27,670 nucleotides of DNA. Origin: Prochlorococcus sp. AG-670-O11 (GTDB lineage Bacteria; Cyanobacteriota; Cyanobacteriia; PCC-6307; Cyanobiaceae). Both the position numbers and the translations under genes were made by a program. The notes beneath the pieces were generated by a model, which saw only the letters and a list, made by a program, of their open reading frames with translations, was not told the DNA's origin and searched no databases. Shown here piece after piece: positions 1 through 8,641 of this stretch; positions within the stretch are counted from its first letter, which is position 1; each line of letters opens with the position of its first letter. Location of the stretch: positions 1 through 27,670 of the forward strand of contig QCTA01000006.1 of NCBI GenBank assembly GCA_003211335.1, read 5' to 3'.

Positions 1-486
1 AAACTAAGTGATTTATCATCAGAGTTATTTTTGAGAGCGATATCAGATATAGAAGAAAATAAAAATAGAGATATTAATCTTTTACTTAAAAAACAAACAG
101 ATTTTCAAAGAGAATTAAAATATGCAAGAATGATTAACAAATTAGATTACATAATAAATTGGAAAAATACTTCAACTAATATTTATAGAAAAATAAATGC
201 CTTATACCCAAGAGCCAGTACAACTTATAAAAGGAAAAACCTCAAAATATTAAAAATTAAAATCCTAACAACTGATGAAATAAACAATAAAAATTATAAA
301 ATTTTAACTAATGTATTTAAGCCCGGATTAATTGTTGGACTTATAAAAAATGTAGGGATTATTATTATGACAAAAACAGATCCAATTCTTTTATTAGAAG
401 CAAAACTAGAAGGAAAAAGCATATCTAGTCAAAATCAATTGATACAACAATTAAATCCTATAATTGGAGAAAAATTTGCTGACTAA
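1..486 (+). CDS. fmt: Methionyl-tRNA formyltransferase, C-terminal part (5' end outside window)
   Basis: The reading frame is open from the first base, so this is the 3' part of a gene that starts upstream; the visible 161 codons cover only the C-terminal half. The family formylates Met-tRNAfMet using 10-formyltetrahydrofolate so that translation can initiate. The match rests on the C-terminal tRNA-binding domain: the stretch LDYIINWKNTSTNIYRKINA followed by LYPRASTTY corresponds to the usual 'I-x-W ... I-R-x-L-x-P-x-x-x-A-x-T' segment of Fmt, and the tail has LEGK followed by QLIQQLNP. The catalytic N-terminal domain is not in the window. Its last four bases overlap the stop of the convergent TerC-family gene. 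A matching initiator tRNA gene, the substrate of this enzyme, lies at the far end of the same core block. An unrelated protein is possible but less likely. Confidence 0.85.
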   Translation, partial: KLSDLSSELFLRAISDIEENKNRDINLLLKKQTDFQRELKYARMINKLDYIINWKNTSTNIYRKINALYPRASTTYKRKNLKILKIKILTTDEINNKNYKILTNVFKPGLIVGLIKNVGIIIMTKTDPILLLEAKLEGKSISSQNQLIQQLNPIIGEKFAD

Positions 487-1193
487 GATAATTTCTCCCT
501 TTTTGAAAACCCCCAAATGAAAGAAATTAAAATCAAAATATAAAAATAATAATCTGGCAGAATTGACTCAGTAATTAATGTATTAAGAAGAAGCTTTATC
601 CCAACAATTAGTATCGCAATGTTACCAGCAGTTTCTAATCTTAAAAATTTCTCTAAAAGTCTAAGAAATATGCCCGAAGTAAATCGCAATGCTAATACAC
701 CTATAATTGCTCCAAAAATAATAAGGATATATTGATCACTTATGGCAACAGCTGTTGTAATGCTGTCAATTGAAAAAGCAAAATCTGTCAAAGAAAGCAA
801 AGCAACAATCTTTAGAAATTTAAAATTATTAGTTTTATTATCATTGTCTGAATCTTGAGTATCAGATTCGCCGCTAAAAAAAACATTTGAAATAAATAAA
901 TAAATAAGATATAAACCAGCAAAAATACGTATTATGATAAATTTTAAAAGGATATTAGATAAAAGAATAAGAAATATTCTGAATAACAAAGAAATAGTTA
1001 TGCCTATATTTAAAGCTTTAGATCTTAATAAAGGACTTTCAAGAGATTTAGTAAGTGATGCTAAAGCAATAGCATTATCCGCCGATAGCAATAATTCTAA
1101 AATAATCAATATAGGTAAAAGTGTAAGAATTTCTGACCAACTATCAACCTGATCAAGCGTTGGTATAAAGGAATTTATTGCAGCAGAATCCAT
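483..1193 (-). CDS. TerC-family integral membrane protein
   Basis: This 236-residue, very hydrophobic protein has about seven predicted membrane helices. It shows the two acidic signatures of the TerC family: LLLSADNAIALASL near residues 34-47 and LTDFAFSIDSITTAVAIS near residues 134-151, each placing aspartates within membrane segments. TerC proteins are linked to tellurite resistance and metal-ion (including manganese) export, and the plant homologue is needed for thylakoid formation. The exact substrate here cannot be told from sequence. A hydrophilic, aspartate-rich loop (GESDTQDSDNDNKTNN) separates the two halves. The gene converges on fmt with a 4-base overlap and is divergent from mfd. 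The family call is firm; the function is inference. Confidence 0.88.
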   Translation of the reverse strand: MDSAAINSFIPTLDQVDSWSEILTLLPILIILELLLSADNAIALASLTKSLESPLLRSKALNIGITISLLFRIFLILLSNILLKFIIIRIFAGLYLIYLFISNVFFSGESDTQDSDNDNKTNNFKFLKIVALLSLTDFAFSIDSITTAVAISDQYILIIFGAIIGVLALRFTSGIFLRLLEKFLRLETAGNIAILIVGIKLLLNTLITESILPDYYFYILILISFIWGFSKREKLS

Positions 1194-1202
1194 TAATTAT
1201 TA

Positions 1203-1231
1203 TTCACAATCTTTGTAAAATATAATATAAT
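1203..1231 (+). promoter_or_regulatory. Candidate sigma-70 type promoter of mfd
   Basis: TTCACA at 1203-1208 is followed by a 17-base spacer and TATAAT at 1226-1231; a second, overlapping TATAAT lies at 1221-1226. This sits about 36 bases upstream of the mfd start in the 74-base divergent gap with the TerC-family gene. In DNA this A+T-rich, TATAAT-like strings arise by chance, so confidence is limited. Confidence 0.4.
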
Positions 1232-1267
1232 ATAACCTTAAGTAGTAATCAAGTTAATTAAATATAA

Positions 1268-4200
1268 ATGAGTTTAAATTCATTAATTAGTTATATTTCA
1301 AATTCACAAATAATAACAGAGTTAGTAACAAGAATTAAAAATAATAATGAACTAAATATTATTGGATCCAGTAGATATGCAAAGTCAATTATAATAAATA
1401 GTATTGCTAAGAAAGAAAATAAAGATATCTTACTTATAAGTCCTAATGAGGAAATTGCCTACAAATGGTATGGATATTTCGATAGTATAAATAATAGAAA
1501 TGTATTATATTATCCTCCATGTGAGAATATACCATATGCATCAATTAACAAGTCAAAGGAGACTGAATATTCACAGTTGTCAGTTATCTCTAAAATTATT
1601 AAAAAAGATAGAAAAGATTTAAACATTATAATAACAACCGAAAGATCACTTCAACCTCATTTAATTAAAAACAATCAATTTAAGGAAAATATATTTACAA
1701 TAACTAAGAATAATAAACTAGATATTAAAGAATTAACAAAGAAGTTAGTTTTACTTGGCTATAACAGAGAAAATTTAACTTCACAGGAAGGGTCATGGAG
1801 TAGAAGGGGAGAAATTATTGATATTTATCCAGTTAATAATGAACTACCTATAAGAATAGAATACTTTGATAATATTATTGAAAAAATAAGAGAATATGAT
1901 CCAGTAACACAAAGAACATTAGATAATATTAATAATGTTGAAGTTGTACAAGTCGGATTTAATTTATTAATAAGGAAAAGGTTAGAAAATTTATCAGGAC
2001 AAGGTACATTTAATTCCGAAGAAATAACAACTAAAAATAATCTTGATAGATACTTAGGAATAATTGAAGAACATCCATCAAATCTATTAAATTACATATC
2101 TAAAGAAACGTTAATTGTCATTGACGAAAAAGAGGAATGTAGTAAATTTTCTAATAATTGGTGTCTTGAATCAGATAATAGTTTTGAAATATATAAAGAT
2201 GAAATCGCAAATAACTTAAAATCTAATAATATAAACATAAAAGTTAGATCTAATCTTCATCAAAAATTTGATTCAATTATAAAAACTTTTAATAATTATA
2301 ATGTAATAAATTTATTTGAATTTGAGTCAAATAGAAATATCGATAATAGATTTCTTCTATCAGATAAACGCATAAATACCTCTTCTAAAAATATTGGCAA
2401 ACTTTCAAAAGAAATAAATAAATTTATATTAAATAAAGATAAAGTATGGATATTATCAGCGCAGCCACTACGAACAAGAAGTTTATTCTTTGAACATGAA
2501 TGTAATACAACTTACTTAGAAAAACCCAACGATCTTGAAAGCGCGTATAAGTTAATTGACAATTCGACACCAGTAATTATTAAAAATAAAAATAATTATG
2601 AAATAGAGGGATTTTATTTACCGATATGGAAAGTAATTCTAATAACAGATAAGGAATTATTTTCTCAGCAAGCTTTATTTAATAATGTATTTATAAGAAA
2701 AAGAAAAAGGAGTATAAATTCAAATATAAATGTAAATAAAATAAATCCAGGAGACTATATAGTTCATAAAAACCATGGTATTGGACAATTTTTAAAAATA
2801 GAAAAAATAAATATCACTGGTGAATCAAGAGACTACTTAGTTATTCGTTATCTTGATGGAAAAATAAGTGTTGCGGCTGATCAACTTGGGAGTATAAACA
2901 GATATAGATCTAGTGGAAAAATAAAGCCAAGAATAAATAAGTTAGGAGGTTCAGAATGGTTAAAAATAAAAAATAAAAATAGAAAAATTATAAAAAAAGT
3001 TGCCTTAGACATTTTAAAACTTTATGCAAAAAGGGAAAAACTTAAAGGTCATATATTTCCAGAAGATGGGCCATGGCAAAAAGAGTTAGAAGAGTCATTC
3101 CCTTATCAACCTACACCAGATCAACTTACAGCTGTTAAAGAAGTAAAAATTGATATGGAAAGTGATAAGCCAATGGATAGATTAGTATGTGGAGACGTCG
3201 GGTTCGGTAAAACAGAAGTAGCTGTAAGAGCAATTTTTAAAGCAATTACATCTGGTAAGCAGGTAATCTTACTTGCTCCAACAACAATTTTAGCTCAACA
3301 ACACTGGAGAACTTTTTATAATAGATTTTCTCCTTACCCAATAAAGGTTTCTCTACTGAACAGATTTAAAACAAATGCTGAGAAAAAAGATATTTATAAT
3401 GGTTTAAAAAATAATAAAATTGATTTAGTTGTAGCTACTCATCAAATTTTAGGAAAAGAGATCGAAATTAAAAACTTAGGATTACTTGTAATTGACGAAG
3501 AACAAAGATTTGGAGTTAGGCAAAAAGAAAAAATTAAAAATATAAAAACAAATATTGATGTTTTAACTCTTTCAGCTACACCTATACCAAGAACTCTATA
3601 CATGAGTTTGTCTGGTCTTAGACAAATGAGTTTATTAAATACCCCTCCTCCTTCTAGGAGATCGATTAAAACCTATTTATCTGAAATTGATATGGATGTA
3701 ATCAGAACTGCGATAAGTCAAGAACTTGATAGAGGTGGTCAAATTTTCTATGTTCTTCCAAGAGTATCGGACATTGATCAAGCGGTTAATAAATTAAAAA
3801 ATATGTTTAAAGATATAAAGTACATTGTCGCTCATGGACAGATGAATGAAATAGATCTTGAAAATGCAATGATTGCATTTAATAATGGCGAGGTTGATCT
3901 GATGATTTGCACTACAATTATTGAAAGCGGATTAGATATACCTAGAGTAAATACAATCGTAATCGAAGATTCACATAAATTTGGTCTGTCACAACTTTAT
4001 CAATTACGTGGAAGAGTCGGAAGAAGTGGAATACAAGCTCATGCATGGCTATTTTATCCAAATATAAATAAAATTAATGACGCCTCTAAGCAAAGACTAA
4101 AGGCTATCAAAGATTTCTCTGAACTAGGAAGTGGATATCAATTAGCTATGAAAGATATGGAAATAAGAGGTGTTGGGAGCTTATTAGGCGAAGAGCAAAG

Positions 4201-4783
4201 TGGAAAAGTAAATGCAATAGGATATGACTTATATATAGAAATGCTACATGAAGCAATATCAGAAATTAATGGTCAAGAAATACCAGAAACAAAAGATACG
4301 CAAGTAGATTTACCAATTAATGCTTTTATCCCTGCAACATGGATATCAAATCGAGAAGAGAAACTAGATGCGTATAAATGTGCAACTGAATGTACTAGCC
4401 GCAAAGATCTTACAGAATTAGCAACTGACTGGTCTAATAGGTATGGAGTTTTACCCAAACCAGTTGAATCATTAATACTCTTAATGAATTTAAAATTATT
4501 AGCCAAAAAATGTGGCTTCAGTAAAATAAAACTTAAAAAACCAAATGTAATTATAGAGACTAGATTAAAAAAATCCACATTTAAACTTTTAAAAAAAGTT
4601 CTACCAACAAATATTCAAACTAAATTTATTTTTGAAGAAGATGATCAGTTTTCAAAAATCACTATTAGAGGATTAGGTGTTACTGATATTCAAAATCAAA
4701 TTGATCAGTTGATTTATTGGTTAGGATTATTTGTAAACGAAATAAATAACTTCGATAAAAATACAGCTAATGAAAAAATCTAA
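1268..4783 (+). CDS. mfd: Transcription-repair coupling factor
   Basis: The 1171-residue length is normal for Mfd. The protein removes RNA polymerase stalled at DNA lesions and recruits UvrA for strand-specific nucleotide excision repair. Visible parts are a UvrB-like N-terminal module (for example SWSRRGEIIDIYP near residue 180), a CarD-like RNA-polymerase-interaction domain beginning at NPGDYIVHKNHGIGQF near residue 493, and the superfamily-2 helicase core. The core shows Walker A GDVGFGKTEVA near 642, the DEEQ box in LVIDEEQRFGVRQ near 743, SATPIPRTL near 770, and motif VI QLRGRVGRSG near 920. A C-terminal TRCF domain follows. The ATG start fits the N-terminus, and no in-frame interruption is seen. 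A 53-residue membrane protein gene follows 72 bases downstream on the same strand. Confidence 0.98.
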   Translation: MSLNSLISYISNSQIITELVTRIKNNNELNIIGSSRYAKSIIINSIAKKENKDILLISPNEEIAYKWYGYFDSINNRNVLYYPPCENIPYASINKSKETEYSQLSVISKIIKKDRKDLNIIITTERSLQPHLIKNNQFKENIFTITKNNKLDIKELTKKLVLLGYNRENLTSQEGSWSRRGEIIDIYPVNNELPIRIEYFDNIIEKIREYDPVTQRTLDNINNVEVVQVGFNLLIRKRLENLSGQGTFNSEEITTKNNLDRYLGIIEEHPSNLLNYISKETLIVIDEKEECSKFSNNWCLESDNSFEIYKDEIANNLKSNNINIKVRSNLHQKFDSIIKTFNNYNVINLFEFESNRNIDNRFLLSDKRINTSSKNIGKLSKEINKFILNKDKVWILSAQPLRTRSLFFEHECNTTYLEKPNDLESAYKLIDNSTPVIIKNKNNYEIEGFYLPIWKVILITDKELFSQQALFNNVFIRKRKRSINSNINVNKINPGDYIVHKNHGIGQFLKIEKINITGESRDYLVIRYLDGKISVAADQLGSINRYRSSGKIKPRINKLGGSEWLKIKNKNRKIIKKVALDILKLYAKREKLKGHIFPEDGPWQKELEESFPYQPTPDQLTAVKEVKIDMESDKPMDRLVCGDVGFGKTEVAVRAIFKAITSGKQVILLAPTTILAQQHWRTFYNRFSPYPIKVSLLNRFKTNAEKKDIYNGLKNNKIDLVVATHQILGKEIEIKNLGLLVIDEEQRFGVRQKEKIKNIKTNIDVLTLSATPIPRTLYMSLSGLRQMSLLNTPPPSRRSIKTYLSEIDMDVIRTAISQELDRGGQIFYVLPRVSDIDQAVNKLKNMFKDIKYIVAHGQMNEIDLENAMIAFNNGEVDLMICTTIIESGLDIPRVNTIVIEDSHKFGLSQLYQLRGRVGRSGIQAHAWLFYPNINKINDASKQRLKAIKDFSELGSGYQLAMKDMEIRGVGSLLGEEQSGKVNAIGYDLYIEMLHEAISEINGQEIPETKDTQVDLPINAFIPATWISNREEKLDAYKCATECTSRKDLTELATDWSNRYGVLPKPVESLILLMNLKLLAKKCGFSKIKLKKPNVIIETRLKKSTFKLLKKVLPTNIQTKFIFEEDDQFSKITIRGLGVTDIQNQIDQLIYWLGLFVNEINNFDKNTANEKI

Positions 4784-4855
4784 AATATTAAATAAATGTT
4801 TAATCATCACGAAATGGTTCAAATTCAGTTAGGTTTATAAAAATTTATTTGTTGT

Positions 4856-5017
4856 ATGGGCGAATACATAGATGTAGGATTGCAAAGTTCGGTATTTCCT
4901 TTTACCTTATTACTTTCTTCAATAGCAGTTGGAGCATATGCTCTTTTTGGTTTTGAGACAGAAAATGATGATGATGATTCAGACTCTGGAAGTGGTGGCT
5001 TGATGAATCCTATTTAA
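4856..5017 (+). CDS. Small single-pass membrane protein with acidic C-terminal tail (53 aa)
   Basis: The product is not recognised. It begins MGEYIDVGLQSSVFPFTLLL, continues through one hydrophobic helix (about residues 13-33, ending GAYALFGF), and ends in a short acidic, serine/glycine-rich tail (ENDDDDSDSGSGGLMNPI). A single short membrane span with a charged tail is typical of small thylakoid or photosystem-associated proteins, but no specific family can be claimed. It lies 72 bases after mfd on the same strand and overlaps the convergent 122-residue gene by eight bases. Protein-like composition, defined topology and tight fit into the gap support a real gene. No clear Shine-Dalgarno sequence is present. 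Confidence 0.6.
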   Translation: MGEYIDVGLQSSVFPFTLLLSSIAVGAYALFGFETENDDDDSDSGSGGLMNPI

Positions 5018-5378
5018 ATGTAATTTGTCTAGATTTTCTTTTTAATATTTTTATTAATCTTGAAAAAACTCCCAAAATCAAAATCAAGGCAAAAATTAAT
5101 GAGCCAACAACAATTACAGCTAAAGCAATTTCATACAAATAAGAGATAGAATTTAAAATATTAGCAATCAATTTTTGCAAATTATACGAAAGATTATTAA
5201 ATATTGAAAATTTGTAAGGGTTTAAATAGTTAAGAAAGAATATAAAAAAACTAAAAAATAACATTACGAAAGATTCTTTAACTAGTTTTCTTTTTGATTT
5301 CCTTCTTAAAGTTAATTTTTTTTTAAAAAGAAACTTATCATAGTTCTTATTCAAATTGGGTATTTTTAAATCAGACAT
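5010..5378 (-). CDS. Hypothetical membrane protein, two predicted helices (122 aa)
   Basis: The function is not recognised. The first about 35 residues are strongly basic (KKKLTLRRKSKRKLVK). They are followed by a hydrophobic helix (ESFVMLFFSFFIFFLNYL, near 35-52), a linker, and a second helix (IALAVIVVGSLIFALILILG, near 84-103). A basic end (RLIKILKRKSRQ) completes the protein. Positive charge on both ends suggests both termini face the cytoplasm. It is the last gene of the minus-strand run from dapB and lies 53 bases downstream of the DUF4335-like gene. The 3' end overlaps the convergent 53-residue gene by eight bases. Confidence 0.7.
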   Translation of the reverse strand: MSDLKIPNLNKNYDKFLFKKKLTLRRKSKRKLVKESFVMLFFSFFIFFLNYLNPYKFSIFNNLSYNLQKLIANILNSISYLYEIALAVIVVGSLIFALILILGVFSRLIKILKRKSRQITFK

Positions 5379-5431
5379 TTATAAAAATTACGCTATTAAA
5401 ACAATAAATAATTTTAAAAAAGAATTATTTT

Positions 5432-6049
5432 TTATAGTATCTTGTTTAAGGATTGAATGATAAGTTTGTTTTTATTAATTAATAATGAACTATTATTATC
5501 ATTATCATAAACAGATATAAATGCTGACGAAACAAGAAAAATAGAACATAAGGAAAATATTGGTGGCAAAATAAGATTTAAAATATTTTTTTTATACATT
5601 AGATTTAAATTCTTTCTATTATTTGAAGATTTAAATTCTTTCGAATAAAAATTTTTAACATTATTTGAAGATCGTAATTGATCAAAGCAGTTTATGATAT
5701 CTGCAAAAACTGCATTGCCAATTCTAATATTTAAAGGTTTAACAGAAGGTTTAGAACTTTTTAAAAGTAGTAAATGTGTAAAACTATTCTCAGGCTTAAT
5801 ATCAATTAAATTAGATTTGTATGATGCAGTTTCTTCATTTAGAAGGGAAATAGAGTACGAATAAAAAGCTTTCAATACAGATCTAAGATGATCTATGTTT
5901 CCTTCAATTACTGGCTTATCAATAATCATAAGTTTCCATTGAGAAATAATTGATATATTATCTTTATTTTCATCATTCGAATAATCAGGCAATCCAACTA
6001 TTTCAAGACTCACCGATGACTGATTAAATAAAAGTTTATTTTGCAACAT
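5432..6049 (-). CDS. DUF4335-like cyanobacterial protein
   Basis: This 205-residue protein begins with a beta-rich region (LLFNQSSVSLEIVGLPDYS, then QWKLMIID) of the kind seen in DUF4335 proteins, which cyanobacteria usually encode next to a DUF3038 gene. That is the arrangement here: the DUF3038 gene ends just one base upstream. One hydrophobic helix near the C-terminus (LNLILPPIFSLCSIFLVSSA, about residues 156-175) suggests membrane anchoring with most of the protein on one side. No catalytic motif is visible. The biochemical role of this pair is unknown. The family call rests on recalled resemblance plus gene context. Confidence 0.72.
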   Translation of the reverse strand: MLQNKLLFNQSSVSLEIVGLPDYSNDENKDNISIISQWKLMIIDKPVIEGNIDHLRSVLKAFYSYSISLLNEETASYKSNLIDIKPENSFTHLLLLKSSKPSVKPLNIRIGNAVFADIINCFDQLRSSNNVKNFYSKEFKSSNNRKNLNLMYKKNILNLILPPIFSLCSIFLVSSAFISVYDNDNNSSLLINKNKLIIQSLNKIL

Positions 6050-6050
6050 A

Positions 6051-6578
6051 TCAATAATTAAGTAGTGTAGTTCTTAATTTTAGATAACCATCATCTGAAA
6101 TACATAAAGCTAATGTAAGAATAATTTTAATAAAAATTTCGTCATTGAAATTAGAATCAAGCAGACGTTTAACTTTCATACTATTAGTATTAAATCTTTC
6201 ACTAATTAATTCAATATATCTATCCTTAAATTCATTCCAAGCTTTAGGATTCCTAAGTAAATCATCTCTAGATTGAAGTATTTGTCTTATATAAGGATAT
6301 AAAAATTTTGCCATTTCAGCAGTAAGTTTAATCAATGCATTAAATTCCTCTAATTTAATATTGTTATTATTAAAAGAATTCCTCATTGAATTATTGTTCC
6401 TTAATTTCCAAATAGTAACTTTATTGGGTATTACTTCATTTAAGTTAAGTTTACTGGATAAAGAATATAGAGATTCTGCACCATTTAAATCAATTGTTTC
6501 TAATGCTAATAAAAGTAAATCTAATCTTTGAATAGATTCTCTTGATATATGTTTTTCTTTAGATAAGATTGTAATAAT
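6051..6578 (-). CDS. DUF3038 family protein; conserved N-terminus lies upstream of the first ATG
   Basis: The first ATG in this frame is at 6384-6386, giving 111 residues. The frame is open back to a TAG at 6582-6584, and the extra part encodes IQRLDLLLLALETIDLNGAE, then IPNKVTIWKLRNNNSMR. This is the conserved beginning of DUF3038 as I recall the family. The real protein must therefore start upstream, giving about 175 residues. Between the TAG and the conserved block there is no ATG, GTG, TTG or CTG. Candidate starts are ATT codons at 6576-6578 or 6573-6575; 6578 is used here. ATT starts are rare but known, as in infC. A disrupted start or sequence error is the alternative. DUF4335 follows one base downstream. 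The function of the family is unknown. Confidence 0.75.
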   Translation of the reverse strand: MITILSKEKHISRESIQRLDLLLLALETIDLNGAESLYSLSSKLNLNEVIPNKVTIWKLRNNNSMRNSFNNNNIKLEEFNALIKLTAEMAKFLYPYIRQILQSRDDLLRNPKAWNEFKDRYIELISERFNTNSMKVKRLLDSNFNDEIFIKIILTLALCISDDGYLKLRTTLLNY

Positions 6579-6600
6579 TAACTATGGAATCTATATTTTG

Positions 6601-6606
6601 ATTATA
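6601..6606 (-). promoter_or_regulatory. Candidate -10 element for the DUF3038 gene
   Basis: On the minus strand 6601-6606 reads TATAAT, just beyond the end of the DUF2949 gene. Transcription from it would begin around 6594, leaving only about 15 bases before the candidate ATT start. No convincing -35 box is seen. It would explain how the 37-base gap inside this run supports separate expression of the DUF3038/DUF4335 pair. Confidence 0.3.
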
Positions 6607-6615
6607 ACAGAGAAT

Positions 6616-6813
6616 TCATATTATTCTTTGAAATAAAAATGTATATAATTTATCCAGTTCTTCAGTAGATAATAGACCATAAGTCCAAAGAATAATAGGA
6701 AGCGGGGAATTATTTTTAACTGCTAACTTTAATCCCAGCTCAATTGAAGACTCTTTTAATTCAATTTCATCCACAAGAAAAGATACTATTTTTCTGTTTG
6801 AATAATTAATCAT
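6616..6813 (-). CDS. DUF2949 family small protein (65 aa)
   Basis: This 65-residue protein has the DUF2949 pattern: an N-terminal helix (IVSFLVDEIELKESSIELGL), then NNSPLPIILWTYGLLSTEEL and a closing helix (DKLYTFLF). The PLPIILWTYGLLS segment, an aromatic-rich turn leading into a 'leucine-[ST]-x-E-[EQ]-L-D' helix, is the recognisable core of this cyanobacterial family. No catalytic residues, membrane span or signal peptide are visible. It lies two bases downstream of the UbiH-type monooxygenase gene, so they are very likely co-transcribed. Function is unknown. Confidence 0.8.
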   Translation of the reverse strand: MINYSNRKIVSFLVDEIELKESSIELGLKLAVKNNSPLPIILWTYGLLSTEELDKLYTFLFQRII

Positions 6814-6815
6814 AT

Positions 6816-7973
6816 TTATTCTTTAATAGATGAGAAAATTAAAGATTTAGTCATATGATTTAAGATAATTCTTCTTATTAAAAGAAACTTATTTAAAAGA
6901 ATAAATGAGATCTTCCTTAAAGGTATTAATATAAGATTACTATTAGCAAAGAATTTAATCAAACAATCAGTTACAAAAACAGTTGATGTTATATCAATGA
7001 ATCTCTTGAAATAATATTTATATTTAAATATACTTAAAACTTTATTTCTATTAGACAAATCGCTAGATAAAATTTCGTATATAACATTAACATCTCTCCA
7101 GCAAGTATTTAAACCTTGTCCACCAACTGGATGAAATGTGTGAAATGCATCCCCAACAAATACTTCCTTCCTAAAATTAAAAATTGGTATCCATAATGAT
7201 AAAGAAACAGGGAAAAGATTGATTTCGCTAATAATTTGATCCAGCTTAAAATATTCAGGTAATATTGTTGATAAATTATCTAACAAAAAGTTTTTACTCG
7301 TATTAAATCTATCAATAGATTTGTTCGTACTTGCTGTCCAAATTACTTGATATCTATTTGCATCTAATGGTAATAATGCTAATGGACCTTCTTTCCTAAA
7401 AATTTCATATGCTCGTTTATGAACGTTTCCTCTAACTAAAACTTCAAATGTTACACAAGACTGATTATATGATTTTTTAAAATTAAAATAATTATGATTT
7501 TTCTTATAATTTGAATTTGCTCCAGTAGATATAAATTTATAATCATAACTAATATCTTTATTAGATAAATTTAGAGATGAATTAAAAAATATATTATCCT
7601 TTTTATCTATCTCATCAAAAAATATATTCATAAGATCCTTATGTTTAACTACCCATCCAATAGTATTTAAAGAACTAATATCTTCATCCAGATCTGAAGT
7701 AGTTAAAATTGTAAAATGTGAAGTTACATTATCAGAAATAGAAAGAGAATCAAATTTATAAAGTTTAGAATTTAATTTATCCCAAAGATTAAATTTGGAA
7801 AGTATTTTTCTTGTTGAATGAGTAATAGCATATGTTTTATCTTTGTTTATAAGTTTCTCTCTAGTCAACAAATCTGTAAGGTAAATATTAATATTTAATT
7901 TTGATAAAGTTATCGCCAAAAGTAAGCCTGTGGGACCAGAACCAACAATTTTGAAATTTAAATATTTATTCAT
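6816..7973 (-). CDS. UbiH/VisC-type FAD-dependent monooxygenase
   Basis: This 385-residue protein has the class A flavoprotein hydroxylase layout. The N-terminal dinucleotide-binding motif KIVGSGPTGLLLAITLSKL starts near residue 8. The middle DG-like segment is weak (YKFISTGANS near 149). The FAD-ribityl GD motif is clear: VFVGDAFHTFHPVGGQGLN near residues 269-287. The GQGLN ending is characteristic of the ubiquinone-biosynthesis hydroxylase branch. Cyanobacteria make plastoquinone rather than ubiquinone, so the substrate is uncertain; a quinone- or lipid-ring hydroxylation is an inference. The C-terminus is hydrophobic and basic, suggesting membrane association. Neighbours are the 214-residue membrane protein and dapB upstream, and DUF2949 downstream. 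Confidence 0.85.
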   Translation of the reverse strand: MNKYLNFKIVGSGPTGLLLAITLSKLNINIYLTDLLTREKLINKDKTYAITHSTRKILSKFNLWDKLNSKLYKFDSLSISDNVTSHFTILTTSDLDEDISSLNTIGWVVKHKDLMNIFFDEIDKKDNIFFNSSLNLSNKDISYDYKFISTGANSNYKKNHNYFNFKKSYNQSCVTFEVLVRGNVHKRAYEIFRKEGPLALLPLDANRYQVIWTASTNKSIDRFNTSKNFLLDNLSTILPEYFKLDQIISEINLFPVSLSLWIPIFNFRKEVFVGDAFHTFHPVGGQGLNTCWRDVNVIYEILSSDLSNRNKVLSIFKYKYYFKRFIDITSTVFVTDCLIKFFANSNLILIPLRKISFILLNKFLLIRRIILNHMTKSLIFSSIKE

Positions 7974-7996
7974 TAAAAAAGGAATATAACTTTAAT

Positions 7997-8641
7997 TTAT
8001 TTAAAATAAATATAGCAAATCTCTTCAAATGCTGGTCGCAGCAGATATGGGTAATCACCAATCCAAATGTTTTCTTCAGGTAACCAAGCATCAGTCAAAG
8101 AAATATCTCTATCAAAATTGCTGTAATTAGATGAAACTAAGCATCTAATATTTGATCCAATTCTAATTTGACTATGTTTGTTTTCCATAGGAAAACTTAA
8201 CTTTTCAAGATACCCATCCTCATCCTCTAATTCAACTACAAGCCAAGTTCGTTTTTTTTCAATCAGCTCTAAACGACCTTGTCTATTTGATTGTTCACGT
8301 GAACTTTCAATTTTTTCTGTTTTGTAAATATCAGAAATATAACCATCAAAGAGTGAAAAGAACTTTGATTTTTTATAATTAGAATTTAACCTACTTGATT
8401 CAAGTATTGGCCCCCAAATTATATATAGAAAAAAAATCACACATAACAATAACCAAAGATTTTCTGTCTGTGTTGAGGATTGACTAATAAAAAGCAAAAG
8501 ATTTAAAACTCCCCCAATAGAAGAAATAATTAATCTCTGAAGAACTTTTCTGGGTTCTCCAAGAGCATATTTAAACTGACCACCAGTTCCAACAGAAGGA
8601 ATGAGTTTAGAAATTTGATTTTGTTTTATGGGAATAAGCAT
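7997..8641 (-). CDS. Conserved cyanobacterial membrane protein of unknown function (214 aa)
   Basis: The product is not assigned to a function. The N-terminal about 45 residues are soluble, with VGTGGQFKYALGEP near residue 17. Two close hydrophobic helices follow (LIISSIGGVLNLLLFIS and LWLLLCVIFFLYIIWGPIL, near 37-80). The remaining about 130 residues form a soluble, beta-rich domain with alternating hydrophobic residues (RTWLVVELEDEDGYLEKLSF) and a tryptophan/proline-rich end (AWLPEENIWIGDYPYLLRP). This resembles a helical-hairpin anchor carrying a cytosolic or lumenal domain. The ATG directly abuts the dapB stop with no intergenic base, showing co-transcription with dapB; the UbiH-type gene follows 23 bases later. 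Confidence 0.75.
   Translation of the reverse strand: MLIPIKQNQISKLIPSVGTGGQFKYALGEPRKVLQRLIISSIGGVLNLLLFISQSSTQTENLWLLLCVIFFLYIIWGPILESSRLNSNYKKSKFFSLFDGYISDIYKTEKIESSREQSNRQGRLELIEKKRTWLVVELEDEDGYLEKLSFPMENKHSQIRIGSNIRCLVSSNYSNFDRDISLTDAWLPEENIWIGDYPYLLRPAFEEICYIYFK

Noticed and set aside
934..1152. 72-codon plus-strand frame inside the TerC-family gene.
   Set aside because: It lies antisense to a clear membrane protein gene, and its translation has no family-like features.
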